Positions 1-5,050 of a stretch of 9,645 bases of DNA are shown piece after piece. The stretch is from positions 1 to 9,645 of the forward strand of contig JAWKJY010000025.1 in assembly GCA_041393535.1 (NCBI GenBank), in the 5' to 3' direction. This DNA comes from JAWKJY01 sp041393535. Its GTDB lineage: Bacteria; Actinomycetota; Thermoleophilia; Gaiellales; Gaiellaceae. A program made the translations under genes and the position numbers. The notes beneath the pieces were generated by a model. The model saw only the letters and a list, made by a program, of their open reading frames with translations. It was not told where the DNA came from and made no database searches. The number at the start of each line of letters is the position of its first letter. Position 1 is the first letter of the stretch.

Positions 1-3
1 CGT

Positions 4-45
4 GTGGGCCGGCTGCGGACGCCGCCGCGCCCGACGCCGGCCCAC
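4..45 (-). terminator. Hairpin terminator of the decapeptide-repeat gene
   Basis: A perfect 10-bp inverted repeat (GTGGGCCGGC at 4-13, GCCGGCCCAC at 36-45) encloses a 22-base loop that can itself form a short GCGG/CCGC stem. It begins 8 bases past the stop of the leftward gene ending at 54, the normal place for an intrinsic terminator. There is no T-run after it. Hairpins without a T-run are common at gene ends in high-GC actinobacteria, so termination is likely but inferred. Confidence 0.6.
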
Positions 46-53
46 GTCGCCCG

Positions 54-992
54 CTAGGGAGCCGGCAAGACGGTGACGACGCCCTGGAAGAGGCAGTCGA
101 AGTCGCTGCCGGCGTTCGCACCGAGCTCGTCGAGTGCCGTGCGGAACCTCACCTCGACGAGGCCGCCGTCAGGCGTGCCGTAGACGAACGTGCCCACGAG
201 GTTCTCGTCGACGCCGTCGAGCGGCACGACGCCGAAGTTGTCTGCGAGCTGGAACCCGTTGCCGTCGACGGTGCTCCTGACGGTGTCGTCGGCCGTGTTC
301 ACCGCCGAGACGTGCGCCGAGGCGAAGTCGACCGACGTGTTCGCCGTGACGCTCAGCGCGCCGCCCGCGTTGCAGGTGGCGCGGAGGGTCAGGCCCCCGG
401 CGGTCAGGATCGTCTGGTTGAGCGTGCTCGAGTTCGCCCGGAAGTCGACGCGCTCCAGCGTGATGCCGTTCAGCGACGCGGCCGAGGTGGCCGTCGTCGC
501 CGTCGTCGCCGTCGTCGCCGTGGTGGCAGCATCGGCCTGGGCAGCCTGCGCGACCTTGCCGCTGATCTTCGCAGCGGAGATGCCCGGGGCGACGTCGACG
601 TCGCTCACCCCGCCGTCGGCGAGCTTCGCGCTCGTGACGGCCCCCTCCGCCAGCTTCGCCGACGAGACGGCGGCGGTCGCGAGCTTCGCGGTCGCGACGG
701 CGCCCTCGGCGAGCTTCTCGCCCGTCACGGCCGCGGATCCGAGCTTCGACTCGACGACGGCGCCGTCCGCGAGGTCGGGCGAGCCGATCTGACCGTCCTT
801 CACCTTCACCGACGTCACCGAGCCCCTGCCGAGATCGGCCGTCTTCACGGCGCCGTTCTTGATCGTCTGGCTCTTGACGCTGTTCCGTGGCAGCGTGAAG
901 CCCGCGTAGGCTCCGCCGCTCAGCGCAGCGAACAGCGCGATCGCCGCCAGCACGAACGCCGGCGTGATCCGCCGCGGTCGACGTAGCCGCAT
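54..992 (-). CDS. Signal-anchored decapeptide-repeat surface protein, function unknown
   Basis: This 312-residue protein probably sits outside the membrane. An arginine-rich start (MRLRRPRR) is followed by a hydrophobic segment at about 12-31 ending in AYA, which is either a signal peptide or an N-terminal anchor. Residues 38-142 are degenerate ten-residue repeats close to GAVTSAKLAE. Residues 157-169 are Thr/Ala low complexity (TTATTATTA). A globular C-terminal part (about 172-312) carries Cys207 and Cys300, which could form a disulfide. The start at 992 is chosen because GAGGAGGA lies just upstream and the signal segment follows at once; the frame is open further upstream but reads as low-quality Arg/Pro sequence. 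Similar proteins are frequent in Solirubrobacterales genomes, and the regular repeats suggest a beta-solenoid or fibrous stalk (inference). I do not recognise a catalytic domain. Its neighbour is a cell-wall L,D-transpeptidase on the same strand. Confidence 0.85.
   Translation of the reverse strand: MRLRRPRRITPAFVLAAIALFAALSGGAYAGFTLPRNSVKSQTIKNGAVKTADLGRGSVTSVKVKDGQIGSPDLADGAVVESKLGSAAVTGEKLAEGAVATAKLATAAVSSAKLAEGAVTSAKLADGGVSDVDVAPGISAAKISGKVAQAAQADAATTATTATTATTATSAASLNGITLERVDFRANSSTLNQTILTAGGLTLRATCNAGGALSVTANTSVDFASAHVSAVNTADDTVRSTVDGNGFQLADNFGVVPLDGVDENLVGTFVYGTPDGGLVEVRFRTALDELGANAGSDFDCLFQGVVTVLPAP
490..525 (-). repeat. Four tandem 9-bp units encoding a Thr-Thr-Ala run
   Basis: The 9-base unit GCCGTCGTC occurs three times exactly and a fourth time with two changes (GCCGTGGTG) inside the decapeptide-repeat gene. 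A more diverged unit lies at 481-489. It encodes the Thr-Ala linker between repeat stalk and C-terminal domain. In-frame 9-bp units can change copy number by slippage without breaking the gene, so linker length may vary between strains (inference). Confidence 0.8.
573..881 (-). repeat. Ten-residue (30-bp) repeat block, about ten units
   Basis: This stretch encodes residues 38-140 of the surface protein as consecutive ten-residue units such as GAVKTADLGR, GSVTSVKVKD, GAVVESKLGS, AAVTGEKLAE, GAVATAKLAT and GAVTSAKLAD. Gly/Ala and Val open each unit and Leu or Val falls at position 8. The protein repeat is strong while the DNA has diverged, so the block is old and kept by selection on the fold rather than recently expanded. 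Confidence 0.8.
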
Positions 993-1230
993 GGTCTCCT
1001 CCTCGCTCGGATGATGGGAACGCCGAGGGGAGGAAGGACGCCGAGGGGGCGGACGCCCCCTGCGGCGGGCCGAACGCTGCCCCCGCTGCGTCCAGCTCTG
1101 CCGCGGGCGACGTCCGCCCGATCCCTCGCCGCTGGTGCCCAACGGTACTGACCCACCGTGAGCGGTGGGCGTGCACTCCGTGAACATCCACACACGACCG
1201 CGCGCACGCGCGCAGGGACGTCCTGACCGG
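993..1230. other. Intergenic region with leader hairpins and a direct repeat
   Basis: No gene is visible here. Reading leftward it holds: a small GC hairpin at 1200-1213 (GCGCG/CGCGC) 17 bases past the transpeptidase stop; a perfect 7-bp hairpin at 1152-1169 (CCCACCG/CGGTGGG, loop TGAG); a minus-strand TACCGT at 1147-1142 that could be a -10 box; a perfect 7-bp hairpin at 1044-1061 (AGGGGGC/GCCCCCT, 4-base loop); and an 11-bp direct repeat ACGCCGAGGGG at 1020-1030 and 1038-1048. If TACCGT is used, the repeat-protein mRNA has a leader of roughly 140 bases containing the second hairpin. Roles are inferred. Confidence 0.4.
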
Positions 1231-2127
1231 CTACGCGGACGCCGTGCCCGGGCCCACGACGACGACGCGCGTGCCGATCCCGTGCTCCTGGAAGAACGCC
1301 TGCGCGAGCCAGATCGGGATGCGCACGCAGCCGTGGCTCACGGGCTCGATCGGCACGCTCGTCGACCCGTGGATCGCGTACCCGCCCTGGAAGTACAGCG
1401 GGTAGTAGAGCCGCCCGAGGTAGCTCTCGTCCCAGCCGGCCACCTTGCGCTGCACGCGGAAGCTCCCGGTGGGCGTCCTGGCCACGTGCTCGCGCCCGTC
1501 CAGGCCCGTGTAGGGGTAGCTGCCGCCGCTCGAGATGGCGATCACCTGGGCCACGCGACCGTCGCGCACGTCGAGCAGCACCTGCCGCCCCAGGTCGACG
1601 TAGACGTAGGTCGCCGGTTGCGCGAGGGGCGCGGCAGGCCGGCTCGCCCGGAGGATCGACCGGTACTGCACGGCGTCGACCCGGCCGTCCCGCTCCAGGC
1701 CCTGGAGCTTCTCGTACGCGACGACGGCGGCGCGCGTCCGCTCGCCGTACACCCCGTCGACCGGCCCGGCGGGAAAGCCGATCGTCGCGAGCGTCCGCTG
1801 GAGCCGGCGCACGTCCGGGCCGCCGGAGCCCGGTCCGAGCGGCTGCGCGGGGGCCGGCGAGAGCTCCTGCCCGAGCATGACGCGCACGCGGCGCCAGGCC
1901 CAGGCCGGGATCCGCGCGGGCGCCTCGGCGGGCCTCGACGCCGGGCTCCGCAGCGGCTCGTCCGCGTGCGGCCCCCGGTGGAGGTACCAGCGGGCCCAGT
2001 CCCAGAAGAACGACGGGACGGGCACGGGCCACTGCGGCGACGAGGCGGCGGGCGACGTGGCCGGCTGCGCGGCGAACGCCGCGGTCACGGCCGCGAGCGC
2101 GAGGAGTGGTGTCCAGCGGGTGCGCAT
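1231..2127 (-). CDS. L,D-transpeptidase (YkuD domain) with peptidoglycan-binding domain
   Basis: This 298-residue exported enzyme makes 3-3 peptide cross-links in peptidoglycan or attaches proteins to it, working outside the membrane. A signal sequence spans about 1-21 (MRTRWTPLLALAAVTAAFAA). Residues 103-160 form a PG_binding_1 domain (DVRRLQRTL, DGVYGERTRAAVVAYEKLQGL). Residues 172-292 form the YkuD catalytic domain with His253 in AIHGS and the SHGCVRI motif at 264-270, giving catalytic Cys267 with His265. The domain order and length are normal for actinobacterial enzymes. ATG at 2127 is chosen because the signal peptide begins there; the open frame continues upstream but is Arg/Pro-rich. 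No Shine-Dalgarno is visible before this start: the mRNA instead reads CCCCCUCCG directly before AUG, so the start rests on the signal peptide alone. Confidence 0.92.
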   Translation of the reverse strand: MRTRWTPLLALAAVTAAFAAQPATSPAASSPQWPVPVPSFFWDWARWYLHRGPHADEPLRSPASRPAEAPARIPAWAWRRVRVMLGQELSPAPAQPLGPGSGGPDVRRLQRTLATIGFPAGPVDGVYGERTRAAVVAYEKLQGLERDGRVDAVQYRSILRASRPAAPLAQPATYVYVDLGRQVLLDVRDGRVAQVIAISSGGSYPYTGLDGREHVARTPTGSFRVQRKVAGWDESYLGRLYYPLYFQGGYAIHGSTSVPIEPVSHGCVRIPIWLAQAFFQEHGIGTRVVVVGPGTASA

Positions 2128-2239
2128 CGGAGGGGGCCGCGCCCGCGCCGCGTGGGTCGCCGGGGGCGCACCCGAGCCCGGTTCCCGGCGCGCGCGAGCG
2201 GGAAACGCCGAGCATGGACGCAGCGGAGGAACGGGCCCG

Positions 2240-2323
2240 GTGAGCGCCACCGCCTGGACGATCATGGGGATCGCGATCGCCATGGTCGCGCTGCTCGCGA
2301 TCCGCGCGAGCCGGCGGCGCTGA
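2240..2323 (+). CDS. Putative 27-residue single-span membrane peptide
   Basis: A short reading frame starts with GTG at 2240 and ends with TGA at 2321-2323. GGAGGA at 2225-2230 lies 9 bases ahead, an ideal Shine-Dalgarno spacing. Every codon ends in G or C, as in the real genes around it. The peptide, beginning (M)SATAWTIMGIAIAM, has one hydrophobic helix at about 6-21 followed by a basic tail RASRRR, which predicts a single span with a cytoplasmic C-terminus. A possible hairpin terminator follows at once (2329-2357). It is divergent from the L,D-transpeptidase and precedes the FAD monooxygenase. I do not recognise the family; small subunits of transporters or stress-linked membrane peptides look like this. 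It is too short for most gene finders. Confidence 0.55.
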   Translation: MSATAWTIMGIAIAMVALLAIRASRRR

Positions 2324-2328
2324 CGGGC

Positions 2329-2357
2329 CCGGGCCGTTCACCCGGCGCCCGGCCCGG
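2329..2357 (+). terminator. Possible hairpin terminator after the small membrane peptide
   Basis: An 8-bp perfect stem (CCGGGCCG at 2329-2336, CGGCCCGG at 2350-2357) with a 13-base loop starts 5 bases after the TGA of the small peptide and ends 9 bases before the putative -10 box of the FAD monooxygenase. There is no T-run. In such GC-rich DNA a stem of this size is only moderate evidence. Confidence 0.35.
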
Positions 2358-2366
2358 CGCGGCGCG

Positions 2367-2372
2367 TATCGT
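2367..2372 (+). promoter_or_regulatory. Putative -10 box TATCGT of the FAD monooxygenase
   Basis: TATCGT matches the actinobacterial TAnnnT -10 pattern and lies 32 bases before the GTG start at 2405, in an otherwise A/T-poor gap. No convincing -35 is seen. Similar boxes sit ahead of three other genes in this window, which raises confidence in each. Confidence 0.45.
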
Positions 2373-2404
2373 CGCCGGGCAGGCGACGGAGGGACGGTGG
2401 GACG

Positions 2405-3580
2405 GTGGCGCTACCGCGCGTGGCGGTGATCGGGGGCTCGCTCGGCGGCCTGACGGCGGCGGCGCTCCTGCGCGACCTCGGCTGCGACGTGGACGTCTAC
2501 GAGCGGACGCCCGAGCCGCTCGCCGGGCTCGGGACGGGCGTGATCGCCCAGCCGGAGCTCGTCCGCTACCTCGTCGAGCGGCGCGGCCTCGACCTCGACG
2601 CGATCAGCGTCTCCTCGACCGAGATCCGCCACGTCGAGGCCGGCGACGGCTCGCTGCGCGGCTCCTCCGAGCAGGCCTGGCGCTTCACCTCCTACGACGT
2701 CCTCTACCGCGGCCTGCTGGACGCGTTCGGGCGCGAGCGGTACCACCTCGGCCACGCGCTCGTCGGCCTCGACCAGACGGACGACGCGGTCGAGCTGCGC
2801 TTCGGCAACGACGCGGTGGTCGAGTGCGACCTCGCGGTCGCCGCGGACGGCGGGTCCTCCGTCGTGCGCCAGCGCCTGCTCGACGTGATGCCGGCCTACG
2901 CAGGCTACGTCTCCTGGCGCGGCCTGGTCGCGCGGGACGCCGTCTCGGACGCGACGTGGGAGGCCTTCGACGACCGCTTCACGTACGGGCACCTGCCGGA
3001 CGGCCACCTGATCGCGTACCCGATCCCGCTGCTCGCCCCCGGCGGGCTCGAGGTGGTCGGCCGCCAGCTGAACTTCCAGTGGTACTGGAACGTGCCCGGG
3101 GGCGCCGCGCTCGACGAGCTGATGTCCGACCGGGACGGGATGCGCCGGCCGGTCTCCGTCCACCACCACCTGCTCCAGGCGCGCGTGCTGCGCGAGCTCG
3201 AGCGACGGGCGCGTGCCGAGCTGTGCCCGTCCTTCCGGGAGCTCCTCCTCGCCGCCGAGGAGCCCTTCGTCACCGTGATCGCGGACGCCGACACGCCGCG
3301 CATGGCGCTCGGCCGGGTCGCGCTGATCGGCGACGCGGCGATCACGGGCCGCCCGCACACCGGCGCGGGCGGCGCGAAGGCCGCGGCCGACGGCTGGGCG
3401 CTCGCGGACGCGCTCGCCGTGGCCGACGGCGACGTGCCGGCGGCGCTCGCCGCCTGGGAGCCGGCGCGGCTCGCGGTCGGGCGGGCGCTGCTCGCGAAGG
3501 TGCGCCGGATGGGGACGGCGCTCCAGCACGGCGGCGAGTTCCGGCCGGGCGACCCGGCCAACCGCTGGGGCCTCGGCTAG
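2405..3580 (+). CDS. Class A FAD-dependent monooxygenase, dihydroxypyridine-hydroxylase-like
   Basis: This 391-residue flavoprotein should hydroxylate an aromatic or heteroaromatic substrate using NAD(P)H and O2. Visible motifs in order: the N-terminal Rossmann dinucleotide loop (VAVIGGSLGGLTAA, residues 6-19), an acidic ribose-binding position at the end of the second strand (VDVYER, 29-34), the DG motif (AADGGSSVVRQRL, 146-158), and the C-terminal GD motif that binds the FAD ribityl chain (GRVALIGDAAITGRPHTGAG, 303-322). The GGSLGG start and the RPH after GD resemble 2,6-dihydroxypyridine 3-hydroxylase and relatives more than p-hydroxybenzoate hydroxylase. Length is normal and both ends are intact. 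GTG at 2405 is preceded by GGAGGG at 2388-2393 (11-base spacing). The substrate is unknown. It heads a series of enzymes that includes SnoaL-fold proteins, an AhpD-like protein and an LLM oxidoreductase. Confidence 0.88.
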   Translation: MALPRVAVIGGSLGGLTAAALLRDLGCDVDVYERTPEPLAGLGTGVIAQPELVRYLVERRGLDLDAISVSSTEIRHVEAGDGSLRGSSEQAWRFTSYDVLYRGLLDAFGRERYHLGHALVGLDQTDDAVELRFGNDAVVECDLAVAADGGSSVVRQRLLDVMPAYAGYVSWRGLVARDAVSDATWEAFDDRFTYGHLPDGHLIAYPIPLLAPGGLEVVGRQLNFQWYWNVPGGAALDELMSDRDGMRRPVSVHHHLLQARVLRELERRARAELCPSFRELLLAAEEPFVTVIADADTPRMALGRVALIGDAAITGRPHTGAGGAKAAADGWALADALAVADGDVPAALAAWEPARLAVGRALLAKVRRMGTALQHGGEFRPGDPANRWGLG

Positions 3581-3606
3581 CCCGGCGCGGCCCGCGACCG
3601 CGTCCC

Positions 3607-3612
3607 TACGAT
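3607..3612 (+). promoter_or_regulatory. Putative -10 box TACGAT of the first SnoaL-like gene
   Basis: TACGAT fits TAnnnT and lies 39 bases before the ATG at 3652 and 26 bases after the FAD monooxygenase stop. It suggests the SnoaL-like gene can be transcribed on its own. No -35 is recognisable. Confidence 0.45.
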
Positions 3613-3651
3613 TCGACCCGGCAGGGACGACGCGACCACGGGAGAGAACCG

Positions 3652-4041
3652 ATGAGCAGGCTGAGCAGGGACGAGCTGATCGACCTCGTCGAGAACCGGT
3701 ACTTCGCGAACGTCGACGGCAAGAACCTCGAGCCGACGGTCGACTGCTTCGCCGAGGACGCGACCATGCGGATCCAGACCGCCGGCGTGACGCACACGGG
3801 CCACGACGGCATCCGCCGGATGTTCGGCGACTTCATGGCCGTGACCCCGGTGATCTACCACGGCGACTTCACGCACGTCGTCGACGAGGAGCGCCAGACG
3901 ATCGCGTCGCAGTTCGTCGCGCGCAACGACTACGACGGCGGGCGCTTCGTCGAGATGCGCAACTGCAACTTCTTCGAGGTCGAGGACGGGCGCTTCAGCC
4001 GCGTCACGATCTACATGAGCGACGAGAGCCCGCTCGTCTGA
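3652..4041 (+). CDS. SnoaL/NTF2-fold protein
   Basis: This 129-residue protein has the SnoaL-like/nuclear transport factor 2 fold. The helical start (LSRDELIDLVENRYFANVD, about 4-22) is followed by the family's hallmark of a helix leading into an acidic strand (LEPTVDCFAEDATMRIQ), the GHDGIRRMF helix at about 47-55, and late beta strands (QFVARNDY, VEMRNCNFFEVEDGRFSRVTIYM). Members are cyclases, isomerases, dehydratases or ligand-binding proteins; nothing here fixes which. GGGAGAGA at 3640-3647 supports the ATG at 3652. It lies between the FAD monooxygenase and the AhpD-like gene with gaps of about 70 bases on each side, so it may share their substrate pathway without strict operon coupling. 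Confidence 0.85.
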   Translation: MSRLSRDELIDLVENRYFANVDGKNLEPTVDCFAEDATMRIQTAGVTHTGHDGIRRMFGDFMAVTPVIYHGDFTHVVDEERQTIASQFVARNDYDGGRFVEMRNCNFFEVEDGRFSRVTIYMSDESPLV

Positions 4042-4073
4042 GCGCGACGCGACGGGCCGGGCACGGCCATCGC

Positions 4074-4079
4074 TAGCGT
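4074..4079 (+). promoter_or_regulatory. Putative -10 box TAGCGT of the AhpD-like selenoprotein gene
   Basis: TAGCGT fits TAnnnT and lies 37 bases before the ATG at 4117. The same hexamer with nearly the same flank (GTAGCGTGCC) precedes the second SnoaL-like gene at 4992-4997, suggesting shared promoter architecture. No -35 is visible. Confidence 0.45.
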
Positions 4080-4116
4080 GCGACCCGGGAGCAGCACCGA
4101 GCCGGGAGGAGCACGC

Positions 4117-4671
4117 ATGCCGCGCATCCGCGAGATCGACGACGCGTCCGCGAGCGAGGAGCAGCTCGCGCTGTTCGAGCGCGACCGGGCCGCGACCGGG
4201 AGCGTCTACAACCCGACCCGTGTCTACGCGCACGTGCCGGCGATCTCCCGGGCGCTCGGCGCCCTGCACGGCGCGCTCGCCGGCGCGGGCGGACTGCCGC
4301 CGGCGCTCGTCTCCCTCGTGCGCGTGCGCGTCGCGCAGCTGCACGGCTGCCCGTTCTGAGTCGACCTGAATGCAGCCGGGCTGCTGCATGCGGGAGGGGC
4401 CACGGAGGCGCTCGAGCAGGTGCACCGCTGGCGCGAGTCGGAGCTGTTCGGCCCGCTCGAGCGGGCGGCGCTCGCGTACGCCGAGGCGGTCGCACGGACC
4501 GACCTCGACGTCGACGACGGGACGTTCGAGGCGCTGCGCGCGCATCTCGACGAGGCCCAGCTCGTCGAGCTGACCGGCTGGATCGGGCTCGAGTCCTTCT
4601 ACGCCTCGTTCAACCGGGCCTTCCGGGTCGAGGCGCAGGGCTACTGCCGCGTGCCCTGGGCCTCGGGCTGA
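4117..4671 (+). CDS. AhpD/carboxymuconolactone-decarboxylase-like selenoprotein (in-frame TGA = Sec81)
   Basis: If the TGA at 4357-4359 is read as selenocysteine, this frame gives a 184-residue protein of the AhpD/carboxymuconolactone decarboxylase family. N-terminal part: MPRIREIDDASASEEQ, a conserved YNPTRVYAHVP stretch (31-41), helices to 63-75 (LVSLVRVRVAQLH), then the active site G-C78-P-F-U81-V-D-L-N. Family members have CxxC here; the TGA falls exactly on the second, reactive cysteine. The frame continues without another stop as a normal C-terminus (helix EALEQVHRWRESELFGPLERAALAYAEAV, then VELTGWIGLESFYASFNRAF). The position usually occupied by His four residues after the second Cys is Asn85 here. 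GGGAGGAG at 4104-4111 supports the ATG. The likely role is thiol/selenol-dependent reduction of peroxides (inference from AhpD). Alternatives are a nonsense mutation or a base-call error (TGC to TGA), or two separate pieces; the downstream SECIS-like hairpin argues against these. Confidence 0.75.
4370..4389 (+). promoter_or_regulatory. Putative bacterial SECIS element
   Basis: A perfect 7-bp stem (ATGCAGC at 4370-4376, GCTGCAT at 4383-4389) carries a 6-base loop CGGGCT. It starts 10 bases after the TGA. The loop lies 18-23 bases past the TGA, and its second base is G. Bacterial SECIS elements sit just downstream of the UGA inside the coding region, with a short apical loop about 16-37 bases away and a G among its first two bases, to bind SelB; this hairpin meets those rules. 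A second register (GCAGC with GCTGC at 4380-4384, loop CGG) is possible and would bulge U4385. The codons used (AAT, GCA, CAT) are rare for this DNA, which suggests selection on the RNA structure. Confidence 0.7.
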
Positions 4672-4690
4672 GCCGTCGCGCCGGTCAGCC
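4666..4690. terminator. Bidirectional hairpin between convergent genes
   Basis: Nine base pairs with one bulged G (4672) form between GGCTGA.CCG at 4666-4675 and CGGTCAGCC at 4682-4690, with a 6-base loop. The stem contains the stop codons of both convergent genes: TGA of the selenoprotein (4669-4671) pairs with TCA, the antisense of the DUF2277 stop (4685-4687). It is a likely shared terminator, although no T-run follows on either side. Confidence 0.5.
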
Positions 4691-4957
4691 GAGCCGGTAG
4701 CGCGTCGCCGCCCGGGCGCGCGCCCGGGCGGCCTCGACCTCGCGATCACGCGGCGGCGCGGCGGTGACGAGGCCGTCGAGCAGCTCGCGCGTCGTCGCCG
4801 CGACCGCCTCGACGGCCCGGTCGAACGCCTCGCGGTTGGCCCGGGAGGGCTCCCGCGTCCCGCTCACCTTGCGCACGTACTGGAGCGCCGCCGCGCGCAC
4901 CTCGTCCTCGGTCGCCGGCGGCTCGAAGTTGTGGAGCGTCCTGATGTTCCTGCACAT
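4685..4957 (-). CDS. DUF2277 family protein
   Basis: This 90-residue cytosolic protein begins MCRNIRTLHNFEPPATEDEVRAAA, the signature start of the DUF2277 family, and ends with the equally typical APPRDREVEAARARARAATR. The full family length is present. Residues 17-63 look helical. The function of the family is unknown to me. The start at 4957 is fixed by the MCRNIRTL motif. No Shine-Dalgarno precedes it; instead a TACGAT -10 box ends only 6 bases before the ATG, so the mRNA is probably leaderless. It is convergent with the selenoprotein gene and divergent from the second SnoaL-like gene. Confidence 0.9.
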   Translation of the reverse strand: MCRNIRTLHNFEPPATEDEVRAAALQYVRKVSGTREPSRANREAFDRAVEAVAATTRELLDGLVTAAPPRDREVEAARARARAATRYRLG

Positions 4958-4963
4958 GCGCCG

Positions 4964-4969
4964 ATCGTA
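4964..4969 (-). promoter_or_regulatory. Putative -10 box of a leaderless DUF2277 transcript
   Basis: On the minus strand TACGAT (TAnnnT) is followed by six bases and then the ATG at 4957. Transcription starting about 7 bases after the -10 would begin at or next to the A of ATG. This agrees with the lack of any ribosome-binding site. It lies 22 bases from the rightward TAGCGT box at 4992-4997, so the two promoters are divergent and closely packed. Confidence 0.6.
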
Positions 4970-4991
4970 CGCGCGGCAGCGCGCGGGGCGG

Positions 4992-4997
4992 TAGCGT
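4992..4997 (+). promoter_or_regulatory. Putative -10 box TAGCGT of the second SnoaL-like gene
   Basis: TAGCGT lies 53 bases before the ATG at 5051, divergent from the DUF2277 promoter. The hexamer is identical to the one ahead of the selenoprotein gene. The leader between it and the start holds a GGCCGCCGGCCGGC tract (about 5007-5020) that could fold. Confidence 0.45.
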
Positions 4998-5050
4998 GCC
5001 GCCACCGGCCGCCGGCCGGCAGGCGACTCCACGGACGAAGCGAGGACCCG

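Noticed and set aside
490..525. CRISPR-like or non-coding satellite array
   Set aside because: The units are 9 bp, contiguous without spacers, and encode the Thr-Ala run of a real protein.
1216..1223. GGACGTCC palindrome after the transpeptidase stop
   Set aside because: An 8-bp palindrome is expected by chance in DNA this GC-rich, and no partner site was seen.
1165..3651. Long plus-strand open frame ahead of the first SnoaL-like gene
   Set aside because: It is Arg/Pro-rich shadow antisense to the L,D-transpeptidase and out of frame with the FAD monooxygenase; only 3652-4041 is a real protein.
4117..4359. Reading 4117-4359 and 4420-4671 as two independent small genes
   Set aside because: They are in the same frame and each is half of one AhpD-like domain; the second has no own ribosome-binding site. 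A single gene read through TGA explains both.
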